64,000 bases of DNA from Bdellovibrio sp. 22V (GTDB lineage: Bacteria; Bdellovibrionota; Bdellovibrionia; Bdellovibrionales; Bdellovibrionaceae): contig NZ_CP125854.1 in the NCBI RefSeq assembly GCF_030169785.1, positions 2,790,001 through 2,854,000 of the forward strand. Direction: 5' to 3'. A program made the translations under genes and the position numbers. Numbering within the stretch: position 1 is the stretch's first letter; every line of letters starts with the position of its first letter. Below, in pieces: positions 25,915 through 34,656 of this stretch. The notes under the pieces were generated by a model, which was given only the letters and a program-made list of their open reading frames with translations, searched no databases and had not been told where the DNA came from.

Positions 25915-28324
25915 TTTTCTTTTCCCAGGTTTTTTTAAGACGAGCGATCTTCGCCTCAAGACTTTCATTTGAAAGATTGCCAATCGCGATATTTTCAACC
26001 ACCAAAGGGAACGCGAGTGGTGAAGGCGTTTCCAAAGAAATCCATTTTACGTTGAGCGTGCGCAGGCGTTGCAAAGTTTTGCGCATACGTCCGCTTTCTA
26101 AAGAATTCGCCAGAACTTCTTCGAAGCTTTGTTTGATCAAAAGATTATGAGGTTCGTGTTTTTTGAAAACTTCATAAAGAAGGGACGAACTGATTTGCAT
26201 TTGCCGTCCGGTTTTAGGCGAACCGGGAAATCCCGTGAAGACGAGTCCCGCAATCTGGGCAATCTCCCGAAACTGTCTTTGACTGAGCTGTCCAATCTGC
26301 AAAGACTGACCGATTTCTTCAATAAGGTTGTCATCGGAAAAAAAGTCGTCATCGAAAAGACTTTCAAAGTCATAATCCGCAGGGCCCGTGATTTCAAATC
26401 CATAGTCGTTAACAGCAAACGAAAATGTCGTGGGCCTGCGACGCGCAAAACGATACCCCCACAGTTGCGCCAGACCCTCGTGCACCGAGCGTCCCTCGAA
26501 AGGATAGACAAAGATATGTTCCCCTTGTTTGGAACTCCATTTTTCCATCAGAAGAAGGTCCGCTCCCGGAAGAATCGAGAGCTCTTTCTGAGTTCCCAAA
26601 AGAGGAGACAAGAGCCGATCCAAACCAGGATGTTTTTCGGTAAGAACTTCGCGAAACGCCTGCCCCAAAGTTTCTGAGATCGGAAAACGCCCGCCATCCC
26701 AGGAGGGCACCACGTTCGTAGGCATTTTGCTGGCGCGGACATACGCCGTCATATCTTTGAGCAAAACAAATTCCAGCTTCTTCCCCGCAAACTGAAAGAC
26801 ATCACCTTTTTTAAGTTTAGAAATAAAATTTTCTTCGACAGAGCCAATACGGCTGCGATTGGTATAAGAGACCTGCACTGATTCCCGAGAGACAATAGTG
26901 CCAATACTCATACGATGCTGGTACGCCACCTTCGGAGAAGCGGGACGATACTTCCCTTCGTCTTCCTCATAGACAAGTTTATGAAATTGCGGATACGCCT
27001 GCAGAGTTTCACCTCCTTGGGTCAGAAACTGCCGGCACCATTTCAATTCTTCTTGAGTGATCTCAGAAAACGAATAAGTTTCTTTGAGTGCAAGCCACAG
27101 CTCATCCATGCGCAGTCCCGGGCCGCACGCTAACGTCATCATGTGCTGTAAAAGCACGTCGATCGGCTTACGCAAAGGCCGGCGCGGTTCGACGTGTTTT
27201 AGTTTTAGCGCTTTTTTAACGGCTTCAAGTTCGAGGATCTCCCAGGAATTCGTCGGCACAAAAAGCAGGCGGCTTTTTCCTCCAGGACGATGCGCAGAGC
27301 GGCCAGCTCTTTGAATCATGCGTGCGACCATTTTGGGGCTGCCAATTTGTACGACGCGTTCGACCGGTTGAAAGTCCACGCCCAGGTCCAGCGAGGACGT
27401 GCTCACCACCCATTTTAAAGCGCCGTTTTTAACGCCTTCTTCGACGGCTTCACGTTCTTCACGATCCAGCGAACTATGATGAAGCGCCATGACGGGTGCC
27501 ATGTGCGGAGCCATTTGCAACATCACTTCATACCAGCGCTCGGCCTGCGAGCGTGTGTTCGTAAAAATCAACGTGGAGACTTCGGGATCAAGTTCTTCGA
27601 TCAAGGCTTCTTTTAAAGCAAATCCCAAATGCCCAGCCCAAGGAAAGCGGTCGATCTTTTTGGGAAGCAGACAATCTAAAACCAGATTGCGATCCGAACT
27701 GCCAGAAATAATGCGCGCTTCTTGTCCTCGGCCGACGGCGACCTTCGCGGCTTCATCCAGATTTCCAACGGAAGCCGACAGAGCCCACGTTTGCAGATCG
27801 GGATTAAGGGAGCGTAAATAAGAAAGCGACAGTTCACATAGACTGCCGCGCTTACTTGCCATGAGTTCATGCCACTCATCCAGAATCACGACTTGCAGAT
27901 TTTTGAAAAACTCATCAGCCTCGGTTTGCGAAATTAAAACGGCCAAGGATTCCGGAGTTGTTAAGAGAAGGTCTCCGGGATTATTCAGTTGTTTTTTCTT
28001 GTGCGCCGCTGAGGTGTCTCCGGTACGGGTGTCTATTTTGAGCGGCCATTTTTCCTGCAAGATCGGTTCATGCAAAGCCGCCGAAAGGTCGCGCGTCAGG
28101 GCGCGCAGGGGAGTCAGATACAGAATCTTCAGTCCCTTCTGCGGCTTTGCTAAGATTTTCGCAAAAGGTCCCATAACGGCGGCATAGGTTTTTCCTGAGC
28201 CGGTCGGAATGTGCAAGAGACCCGATTCACCGTTCAAATACGCGCTCCAAGCCTCCTCTTGAAACGGAAAAGCTTTCCATCCCCGGTGGTGGAAGAATTT
28301 ATGAATGGGTTTAAGTTCCTTCAT
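25883..28324 (-). CDS. Ligase-associated DNA damage response DEXH-box helicase (Lhr type)
   Basis: This 813-residue superfamily 2 helicase resembles the Lhr core. It has Walker A TGSGKT (41-46), a DEWHE motif II, the SASVGN motif III, and RAGRSAHRPGGKSR as motif VI, followed by winged-helix and Lhr-core domains. This family is defined by its operon with an ATP-dependent DNA ligase, a beta-CASP exonuclease and PdeM. It probably unwinds or remodels DNA near breaks. It overlaps the ligase by 14 nt and pdeM by 32 nt, consistent with tight coupling. Confidence 0.92.
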   Translation of the reverse strand: MKELKPIHKFFHHRGWKAFPFQEEAWSAYLNGESGLLHIPTGSGKTYAAVMGPFAKILAKPQKGLKILYLTPLRALTRDLSAALHEPILQEKWPLKIDTRTGDTSAAHKKKQLNNPGDLLLTTPESLAVLISQTEADEFFKNLQVVILDEWHELMASKRGSLCELSLSYLRSLNPDLQTWALSASVGNLDEAAKVAVGRGQEARIISGSSDRNLVLDCLLPKKIDRFPWAGHLGFALKEALIEELDPEVSTLIFTNTRSQAERWYEVMLQMAPHMAPVMALHHSSLDREEREAVEEGVKNGALKWVVSTSSLDLGVDFQPVERVVQIGSPKMVARMIQRAGRSAHRPGGKSRLLFVPTNSWEILELEAVKKALKLKHVEPRRPLRKPIDVLLQHMMTLACGPGLRMDELWLALKETYSFSEITQEELKWCRQFLTQGGETLQAYPQFHKLVYEEDEGKYRPASPKVAYQHRMSIGTIVSRESVQVSYTNRSRIGSVEENFISKLKKGDVFQFAGKKLEFVLLKDMTAYVRASKMPTNVVPSWDGGRFPISETLGQAFREVLTEKHPGLDRLLSPLLGTQKELSILPGADLLLMEKWSSKQGEHIFVYPFEGRSVHEGLAQLWGYRFARRRPTTFSFAVNDYGFEITGPADYDFESLFDDDFFSDDNLIEEIGQSLQIGQLSQRQFREIAQIAGLVFTGFPGSPKTGRQMQISSSLLYEVFKKHEPHNLLIKQSFEEVLANSLESGRMRKTLQRLRTLNVKWISLETPSPLAFPLVVENIAIGNLSNESLEAKIARLKKTWEKKNEDHGRERRH

Positions 28325-29942
28325 TTTTCTTTACTCCCGCGAGAAGTTCCTTGGCGGTCTCAAGAGTGTCGGCGTCTTCCGGTTTTTTATCGCGACGCCA
28401 GCGTAAAATTCGCGGAAAGCGCACGGCGATACCCGATTTGTGACGGGTCGACGGACTGATGCCTTCGAAACCGATTTCAAAAACATGGGCGGGTTCGACG
28501 GCACGAACGGGGCCGAATTTTTCTTTGGTGTGCCGCCGGATCCACGCGTCGAGTTCGTCAATTTCGCTTTGATCCAAGCCGGAGTAAGCCTTGGCGAAGG
28601 GAATGAGCTCTTCCTCGTCGTTCCAAAGGGCGAAGGTATAATCCGTATAAAGATTGGATCGTCGTCCCGTGCCGGACTGCGCATACAAGAGCACGGCATC
28701 TAAAGTCAGCGGGTCGACTTTGTATTTCCACCAGTTGCCGGTTTTTCTTCCCACGGAATAAGTTCCTTCCCAGAGTTTGATCATCAAGCCTTCCGCATTT
28801 TTTTCACGGGCTTTTTTGCGCAACTCATCCAGTTCAGAAAGGGACGAGACCGTCACTAATGGAGAAAAACGAACGCGTTGATCATCGAGATTCTCAATCA
28901 CTTGCAATAAAAACTTTTTTCGTTCCCGCAAGGGTTCAGGACGGATGTCTTTGCCTTTAAACTCAAGGCAATCATAGGCAAAAAATCCCGCAGGTTTTTC
29001 TTCCAACAATGCCGCAGCCACTTTTTTTCGACCCAGTCTTTTTTGCAGATCCTGAAACGGGAAAATGGTTCCGTTTTTATAAATTAAAATTTCGCCGTCT
29101 ATGACTGTCCCTTCGGGAAGTCGCATGAAGATTTCGGCGAGGTCGGGAAAACTGTGCGTGATCTGTTCTTCACCGCGGGACCAAATCCATACTTTGTCTT
29201 CGCGACGAATGACTTGCGCGCGAATGCCGTCATACTTCCATTCAATACACCAGTTTTCGGGAGCAAAATCTTTTTCACTTCTTTCGTTCCATGGATGGGC
29301 CAAACAAAAAGGATAAGGCTGACTATAAGTGATTTCTGTCGCTTCCGTGGAAATCAGTTTTTGAAAAGTCTCTGCCCCCGCTTGAATATTGCCTGTCAGG
29401 CGATGCGCCACTTGGTCGGTAGAAATCTGATAGACTTCGGCGACGGCGCGGATAACCAGTTTCTCGCTGACGCCAACGCGAAAGGCCCCGGTGATAAGTT
29501 TGTTAAGAATAAAAACTTCCTGATAGGTGAGCTGGCGCCACCACTTTAAAAGTTTTTCCGCCTGAAGATTTTCGTTTTCAAGCTGAGCGAGCGCGGGAAT
29601 TTCTTTCTCCATCCACGTCGTCAAAGATTTGTCACTGCGACCGGAAGTTTCACGGCACAAATTCAGAGAGTGGGCCAGCAGGCTGAGCGTTTCTGCCGTG
29701 TCACCCACATGATCGTAGCTTTCGTCAAAAAGCCAAGCTGGGTATTGCGTGGAGTTGAGAAACATTTGCACAAGATTTCTTCCGGTCAGAATGCGTTTTG
29801 AAAGACGCCCGGTCAAAACCAAGATGGTCCACATGGAATCCTCTGGCTCTGCGTTTGCAAAATACTTTTTAAGCGCTTCGACTTTCTCGTTCGTCGATGT
29901 GGTCGAGTCTAAATCGTCGAAAAGTTTTGCGAATGCCTTCAT
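28311..29942 (-). CDS. ATP-dependent DNA ligase
   Basis: This 543-residue ligase has the adenylated lysine in WKYDGIR (Lys236), then the nucleotidyltransferase motifs (DGEILIYKNG, FFAYDCLEFKG, EGLMIKLWEG, WWKYK) and a C-terminal OB fold. An N-terminal helical region (1-200) contains LTGRLSKRILTGR and FILNKLITGAFRVG. It belongs to the PP_1105-type ATP-dependent ligases found with the exonuclease, helicase and PdeM. It is thought to seal nicks in DNA damage repair separately from the replicative NAD ligase, which is not in this window. The start overlaps the exonuclease stop (ATGA). Confidence 0.93.
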   Translation of the reverse strand: MKAFAKLFDDLDSTTSTNEKVEALKKYFANAEPEDSMWTILVLTGRLSKRILTGRNLVQMFLNSTQYPAWLFDESYDHVGDTAETLSLLAHSLNLCRETSGRSDKSLTTWMEKEIPALAQLENENLQAEKLLKWWRQLTYQEVFILNKLITGAFRVGVSEKLVIRAVAEVYQISTDQVAHRLTGNIQAGAETFQKLISTEATEITYSQPYPFCLAHPWNERSEKDFAPENWCIEWKYDGIRAQVIRREDKVWIWSRGEEQITHSFPDLAEIFMRLPEGTVIDGEILIYKNGTIFPFQDLQKRLGRKKVAAALLEEKPAGFFAYDCLEFKGKDIRPEPLRERKKFLLQVIENLDDQRVRFSPLVTVSSLSELDELRKKAREKNAEGLMIKLWEGTYSVGRKTGNWWKYKVDPLTLDAVLLYAQSGTGRRSNLYTDYTFALWNDEEELIPFAKAYSGLDQSEIDELDAWIRRHTKEKFGPVRAVEPAHVFEIGFEGISPSTRHKSGIAVRFPRILRWRRDKKPEDADTLETAKELLAGVKKNEGT

Positions 29943-30931
29943 GACGCTTCCTCTTCAGCCTCGTACTCCGTCTGAAAGAGGCGCACGGTTTTACCTTGTT
30001 CCTCAAGATAACGGGCCAGCACATCCGTGCGCCCGTGTGTAAGAAAAATAGTCGAAGCCCCGGTTTCAGAAATAGTCTGATTCAGTTCGTTCCAGTCGGC
30101 GTGATCGGAAAGAGCAAACCCTTTTTCGTAACCTTTGCGACGGCGGGTTCCTCGCACCTGCATCCAGCCCGAAGCAAAGGCCGTTTGCGGTTCTTTAAAT
30201 CTTTTCATCCACGGAGATCTGTGCGCGGAAGGCGGCGCCAGAATCAGTTCGCCTTTAAATCCATAAGATTTGTCATGTTCAAAAATCGAGCGCGTTCGCA
30301 GCATGGGAATTCCAGCCTGACGATATATATGTGTCATCTGCTCCATGGCGCCATGAATGTAAACCGGTTTGTCGGTGAACCGCATGAGCTCTGCAAGAAC
30401 TCTTTGCGCTTTTCCTAAAGCATAACAAAAAAGCAGCGACGGACGGTCGGGGTCTTCTTTCCACCAGTCATAAATTTTTCGGGCGGTGACTTCGCCCGCA
30501 TCCCACTTATAGACAGGCAGGGCGAAGGTGGCTTCCGAGATAAAAGTGTCGCAGCTTAAAGGCTCAAACGCATCACAGCTCGGGTCGTCAGTTCTTTTGT
30601 AATCTCCCGAAGCGACCCACACTTTTCCCCGGTGCTCGATTCGTACTTGGGCTGACCCCAGGATGTGTCCCGCCGGATGAAAAGACACCCACGTGGAGCC
30701 CAGTTTGAACTTTTCACTCCATTTTTTTTCAACGATCGGCAGAGTTTCGCCTAAACGTAAGCGCAGAAGGGGAGCACAGCGATCCGTGGCATAATAAACT
30801 TTACATCCCCAACGGGCATGGTCCGAGTGCGCGTGTGTAATTACAGCTTGAGGTACAGGGCGCCATGGGTCGATATAAAAATCGCCGGGCTCGCAATACA
30901 GGCCTTCATTGGTCACACGAATCAAGTCCAT
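29939..30931 (-). CDS. Ligase-associated DNA exonuclease
   Basis: This 330-residue metallo-beta-lactamase/beta-CASP nuclease has the metal signature THAHSDHARWG (His33, His35, Asp37, His38), PAGHILGSAQ, a SGDY motif and a C-terminal LSDHADWNEL and LTHGRTD. It is the first gene of the four-gene ligase-associated repair operon. The family resembles SNM1/Pso2-type processing nucleases. No clear promoter is visible in the short gap to the divergent cvfB-like gene. Confidence 0.92.
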   Translation of the reverse strand: MDLIRVTNEGLYCEPGDFYIDPWRPVPQAVITHAHSDHARWGCKVYYATDRCAPLLRLRLGETLPIVEKKWSEKFKLGSTWVSFHPAGHILGSAQVRIEHRGKVWVASGDYKRTDDPSCDAFEPLSCDTFISEATFALPVYKWDAGEVTARKIYDWWKEDPDRPSLLFCYALGKAQRVLAELMRFTDKPVYIHGAMEQMTHIYRQAGIPMLRTRSIFEHDKSYGFKGELILAPPSAHRSPWMKRFKEPQTAFASGWMQVRGTRRRKGYEKGFALSDHADWNELNQTISETGASTIFLTHGRTDVLARYLEEQGKTVRLFQTEYEAEEEAS

Positions 30932-31027
30932 AGGAAGATCTTAGCACTGAGCTTACTGCCGAGAGTATAAAAGCCCTTGTGACTTTTCACAGCGAAGTGT
31001 ATCGTGCGCAAAAAGGGGCATTTCTTC

Positions 31028-31864
31028 GTGGTGCAAATTGGAAAGTTCAATCGTCTTAAAGTTGTAAAACATGTCGACTATGGCGTCTTCTTGGAAGGCG
31101 GCGAGGATGGAGAAATTCTTCTGCCTTTGCGCTATATGCCCGAGCAGTGCGAAGTCGGCGACGAGGTGGACGTTTTTATTTGTTACGATTCTGAAGATCG
31201 TCTTTTGGCAACCACTGAACTTCCTTTCGCTCAAGTCGGTGACTTTGCCAAACTTCGCGTGAAAGCTATTGAACGCGTCGGAGCTTTTCTTGATTGGGGT
31301 TTAAGTAAAGATCTTTTTCTTCCGTACAGCGAGCAAACGCGCGAACTTCGCGTCGGTCAGTATGTTATCGTGCACGTGTATCTTGATAAGAGTGATCGTA
31401 TTTCTGCCTCCATGCGTTTAGACCGTTTTATCGAAAAAGACGGCGCTGAATACAAAGAGGAAGAAAAGGTTCAGCTTTTTATCGCAGCGAAAACCGACTT
31501 GGGATACAAAGCCATTATCAATGGCCGGCATTGGGGTGTCTTATATAATAACGAAGTTTTTCAGGACTTGGATTACGGCCAAAAAGTCGACGGCTATATT
31601 AAGAAAATCCGACCCGATGGAAAGATAGATCTCACTTTGCAAAAAGCCGGGCACAAAGCTGCCAGTGAAGACATTGGCCCTTTGATATTAAGCCTCTTGA
31701 AAGAAAAAGGCGGATTTCTGGCCGTCAACGACAAGACCTCGGCAGAGACTATTTATGATCTGTTCGGTGTCAGTAAAAAGAAATACAAGATCGCGCTGGG
31801 TGGCTTGTACAAGCAGCGCCTGATCACCGTGGACGACGATGGCATTCGTCTTGTAAAATCCTAG
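31028..31864 (+). CDS. S1-domain RNA-binding protein, CvfB type
   Basis: The product has several S1-like OB folds in tandem: RLKVVKHVDYGVFLEGGED, then AKLRVKAIERVGAFLDWGL, then a degenerate third (DGYIKKIRPDGKIDLTLQK). A C-terminal winged helix with FGVSKKKYKIALGGLYK ends it. This is the CvfB/YitL layout. The start is uncertain: GTG 31028 follows AAGGGG by 9 nt and gives the usual VQIGKFN opening, while GTG 31004 is an upstream in-frame alternative. CvfB relatives modulate RNA stability or virulence gene expression; the role here is unknown. Confidence 0.85.
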   Translation: MVQIGKFNRLKVVKHVDYGVFLEGGEDGEILLPLRYMPEQCEVGDEVDVFICYDSEDRLLATTELPFAQVGDFAKLRVKAIERVGAFLDWGLSKDLFLPYSEQTRELRVGQYVIVHVYLDKSDRISASMRLDRFIEKDGAEYKEEEKVQLFIAAKTDLGYKAIINGRHWGVLYNNEVFQDLDYGQKVDGYIKKIRPDGKIDLTLQKAGHKAASEDIGPLILSLLKEKGGFLAVNDKTSAETIYDLFGVSKKKYKIALGGLYKQRLITVDDDGIRLVKS

Positions 31865-31890
31865 AAATTGTAATTTAGCAATAGGACTTA

Positions 31891-31936
31891 AAAAGATCCT
31901 TGGTTCGAGGGAAAATAAACCCAGCAAGGATTTTTT
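31891..31936 (+). promoter_or_regulatory. Hairpin sequestering the ribosome site of the coiled-coil gene
   Basis: AAAAGATCCTTG (31891-31902) pairs with CAAGGATTTTTT (31925-31936) in a 12-bp stem with one G-U. The Shine-Dalgarno AAGGA lies inside the 3' arm, and the ATG starts at the next base. It may be a translational switch, or an unusual terminator for the upstream gene because the 3' arm ends in six U. Confidence 0.6.
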
Positions 31937-32866
31937 ATGACTAGAAAGAACCTTTTCTTTCTTGTGATTGCCTTCGTGGTCGGAGTTTCCGTCTGGATCT
32001 TTTATGTTAATAAAGGACTCTGGGAAACGCAAAAAGCTATTGTGCAACAAAGCACACCGTCACGTCGGCCCGCGACGGCCGCGCAGATAAGAATGGCAGA
32101 AAACACTTCCGCTCGCGCCCGTCTGCAAGTTGAAACACAAAACCTGCGCGAGCGCCTTGATGTCGAGCGCACGCGATTAGAAGCGCAACGCAGTCTTTTA
32201 CAAGAGCTGCAAAGCCAACAAACCGCCGCGGCCTCTGAAACTCCGACCCCTCAGTATCGCACGCAAATTGAAGAAGGCCGGGACGAAATTCAAACTGTGA
32301 TAGAACAATTACGCTCTTACGATCAGCTCGAGGCGGAGATCAATCGCCGCGCTCAAGAAGCCTTGCGTGAACAAAGCAGTGCGGCCCAGTTGGCGCGGGA
32401 TGAACTGGACAATAATATTCGTCTGCAAGAGGAGCAAATCAAACAAACGAAGGAAGATCTATTTAACGCCGATAATAATCGCTTTTACGTCAATGAACGC
32501 GAAGCCCGGATGGCAGAGCTCAATGCCCGCTTGGATCAACAAAACCAGCAATTACAGGCGATGCGTGATCAACGTCTACAATTATCCGCGACGGTTTTAG
32601 AAAGCACTCAAAACGTGCAAGCGCAGAAAGAGGCCGAGTTGCGAGAGCTCAATGAAAATCGCAGTCAGATGCGCGAAGAAGTTCGCACTATTCGTGAAGA
32701 GATGGGAAAAATGCAAGAAGCCCAAGGCGAAAGCCTGATGAGTGAAATGTCGATGCGCACTCAGATTCAAGATGCGCAAAGAGCCTTTAACAATCAATCC
32801 AAGCAAGTCGAACAGTTGGAAGCCAATCTAAAACAAAAAGAACAAGAGCTCAATCTTTTGCGCTAG
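31937..32866 (+). CDS. Membrane-anchored coiled-coil protein
   Basis: This 309-residue protein has one N-terminal transmembrane helix (FFLVIAFVVGVSVWIFYVN, about 6-25). An almost entirely Gln/Glu/Arg-rich heptad coiled coil runs from residue about 55 to the C-terminus. There is no recognised domain. It would be tethered in the inner membrane with the rod on one side, like a structural or scaffolding protein. Its ribosome site is buried in a hairpin. It ends tail-to-tail with the YbhB-like gene with a 4-nt overlap. The function is unknown. Confidence 0.75.
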   Translation: MTRKNLFFLVIAFVVGVSVWIFYVNKGLWETQKAIVQQSTPSRRPATAAQIRMAENTSARARLQVETQNLRERLDVERTRLEAQRSLLQELQSQQTAAASETPTPQYRTQIEEGRDEIQTVIEQLRSYDQLEAEINRRAQEALREQSSAAQLARDELDNNIRLQEEQIKQTKEDLFNADNNRFYVNEREARMAELNARLDQQNQQLQAMRDQRLQLSATVLESTQNVQAQKEAELRELNENRSQMREEVRTIREEMGKMQEAQGESLMSEMSMRTQIQDAQRAFNNQSKQVEQLEANLKQKEQELNLLR

Positions 32867-33336
32867 TGCTGTTTTTTGTAGGTGGCGACCAATTCTGTTT
32901 CCGCCAGCACGTGTCCTTTCATCGCCTTTAAAAGATCCGGTTTGGAAATTTTCTTTTGCTCAGGCAAGACAGTGTCTAAAGCGTAAAGTTTATGATGATA
33001 ATGATGGCGGCCGATAGGAGGGCAGGGACCTCTGTAACCGACGGCCTTCCAATCATTCACGCCTTCACTGGCGCCGGGCGGGAAATCGCGGGCTCCTTCT
33101 GGAAGAGAATTTAAATTCGCCGGAATATTATAGACTACCCAATGCACCCATGTCATTTTCGGCGCCTCTGGATCTGGAGCATCGGGATCGTCGACGATCA
33201 GTGCGAAACTTTTTGTGCCTTCCGGAGCCCCTTTCCATTTCAGGGGTGGGGAAATATCCGCGCCTTCGCAGGTGTACTGCTTCGGAATTTCTGAATTGTT
33301 TTTAAAGGCGGATGATTCCAGCGTAAACGAAGCCAT
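32863..33336 (-). CDS. YbhB/YbcL family Raf kinase inhibitor-like protein
   Basis: The start is ATG 33336, with GGAGG upstream; a longer open frame continues past it but is not needed. The 157-residue product has the PEBP fold motifs: CEGADISPPLKW, the DPDAP pair, and TWVHWVVYNIP, then GYRGPCPP and HHYHHKLYALD. Bacterial YbhB-like proteins are small and soluble, and their ligand is unknown. The gene is divergent from an FMN reductase. Confidence 0.92.
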   Translation of the reverse strand: MASFTLESSAFKNNSEIPKQYTCEGADISPPLKWKGAPEGTKSFALIVDDPDAPDPEAPKMTWVHWVVYNIPANLNSLPEGARDFPPGASEGVNDWKAVGYRGPCPPIGRHHYHHKLYALDTVLPEQKKISKPDLLKAMKGHVLAETELVATYKKQH

Positions 33337-33462
33337 AGTGTCCTCCGTGAGTTTATGGTGCCAAGGGTTTTCGCTTTCGGCTAAATGTTCTTTTGCATTT
33401 GCTCGCTTTGCGGTTGCGACCCGCCGAAAACTTTTTTTCAATAAAGGCCTTTGGAGGAGTCT

Positions 33463-34005
33463 ATGAAAATTTTGGCACTCGTTGGCGGTATCAGTAAGGG
33501 ATCTATTAACAAGAAACTTTATCGTGCGTTGAAAGCGATGGCTCCTCAGGGCATGGAGATCGAAGATTTTGACATAGCAAGTTTGCCGTTTTTTACGCAG
33601 GACATGGAAAATGATCCGCCCGATGTCGTTAAAAAATACAAAGAACGCATTAAACAGGCCGAAGCCGTTTTGTTTGTCAGTCCGGAATACAATCGCAGTT
33701 TTCCCGGAGTTCTTAAGAACGCCATCGATTGGGGTTCCCGGCCTTATGGTCAAAATCTTTGGAATCACAAGCCTGCTGGAGTCATCGGCGCCAGCATCGG
33801 CAATATCGGAACGTTCGGTGCGCAACACCACTTGCGACAAGTCCTGGCGTATTTGAACATGAATGTGATGGGACAACCGGAATGTTATCTCAACGTTTCA
33901 AAAGCCTTTAATGATCAAGGAGAATTGACAGACGAAAATGTTAAAAAACTTCTGCAACAATATTGGGAGGCATATTCCAATTGGATCAAAAAAGAGAAAC
34001 GCTGA
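33463..34005 (+). CDS. NADPH-dependent FMN reductase
   Basis: The start is ATG 33463, preceded by GGAGG. The 180-residue flavodoxin-fold protein shows LVGGISKGSINKKLYRAL at the start, the FMN-site SPEYNRSFPGVLKNAIDW, and a GTFGAQHHLR loop. These are features of the NADPH-dependent FMN reductase family (ArsH/SsuE/ChrR group). It reduces flavin or quinones and may protect against oxidative stress. It abuts the UdgX gene head-on (stops at 34005 and 34006). Confidence 0.9.
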   Translation: MKILALVGGISKGSINKKLYRALKAMAPQGMEIEDFDIASLPFFTQDMENDPPDVVKKYKERIKQAEAVLFVSPEYNRSFPGVLKNAIDWGSRPYGQNLWNHKPAGVIGASIGNIGTFGAQHHLRQVLAYLNMNVMGQPECYLNVSKAFNDQGELTDENVKKLLQQYWEAYSNWIKKEKR

Positions 34006-34647
34006 TCACTGCGGTTTTTTAAGCGCGACCTTTGCGGCGAGTTTTAAGTCTTCGATCAATTGTTCGCGCTTCTGCTCTGTATCTTCGCTGCGAATACTGC
34101 GCAAAATCGCGGAAGGGTGCCACGACACAATCACCGGGGAACCATAAGCCTCTTGTTCCATGACTTTACCGCGCTCTTTAGTAATGGCAGTGGCTTTACC
34201 TAAGACGGAAAGCGCCGCCGTCGCTCCCAGAGCGATAATCACGTCAGGTTTGATTTTGCCAAGCTCGGCTTCCAGCCAGGGTTTGCATGCTTTGACTTCA
34301 CCGGCGCTCGGTTTTTTATGCAATCTGATTTTTCCCTGCGGTGTCCATTTGAAATGTTTAACGGCGTTGGTGACATAAACCGTGTTGCGTGGAATGCCGG
34401 CCTTCTCCAGACAGTAATCCAGCATTGAGCCTGCGGGCCCGACAAAAGGTTCGCCAGCTAAATCCTCTTTGTCTCCGGGTTGTTCGCCGATAATCACAAT
34501 CTTTGAGCGCGAAGATCCTTCGCCAAAGACGACATGGGTTGCTGTTTTGTACAGAGGGCAGGCGTGGCAATCTTCAGCGGCTTCCTTGAGATCCTTCAAG
34601 CTTCCTTTTCCGGGAACAGGTGCGGGAGGATATCCTTTCAGCGCCAA
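34006..34647 (-). CDS. udgX: UdgX-type uracil-DNA binding protein
   Basis: This 213-residue member of the family 4/5-like uracil-DNA glycosylases has iron-sulfur cysteines beginning at C27-x2-C30. It has the GEQPGDKED motif (54-62), VKHFKW (97-101), a GKIRLHKKP segment (105-113) and HPSA (177-180). The KRRIH-like loop with a histidine (His110 here) is the hallmark of UdgX, whose histidine covalently traps the abasic site after uracil removal. Here the loop reads KIRLH, so the key histidine is kept. It acts on uracil in DNA. It sits near the ligase repair operon but is not in it. Confidence 0.85.
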   Translation of the reverse strand: MALKGYPPAPVPGKGSLKDLKEAAEDCHACPLYKTATHVVFGEGSSRSKIVIIGEQPGDKEDLAGEPFVGPAGSMLDYCLEKAGIPRNTVYVTNAVKHFKWTPQGKIRLHKKPSAGEVKACKPWLEAELGKIKPDVIIALGATAALSVLGKATAITKERGKVMEQEAYGSPVIVSWHPSAILRSIRSEDTEQKREQLIEDLKLAAKVALKKPQ

Positions 34648-34656
34648 AATTTCACC

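Noticed and set aside
33337-33876. N-terminal extension of the YbhB-like gene on the minus strand
   Set aside because: ATG 33336 has a GGAGG site and the extension matches no part of the family; it also runs under the FMN reductase gene.
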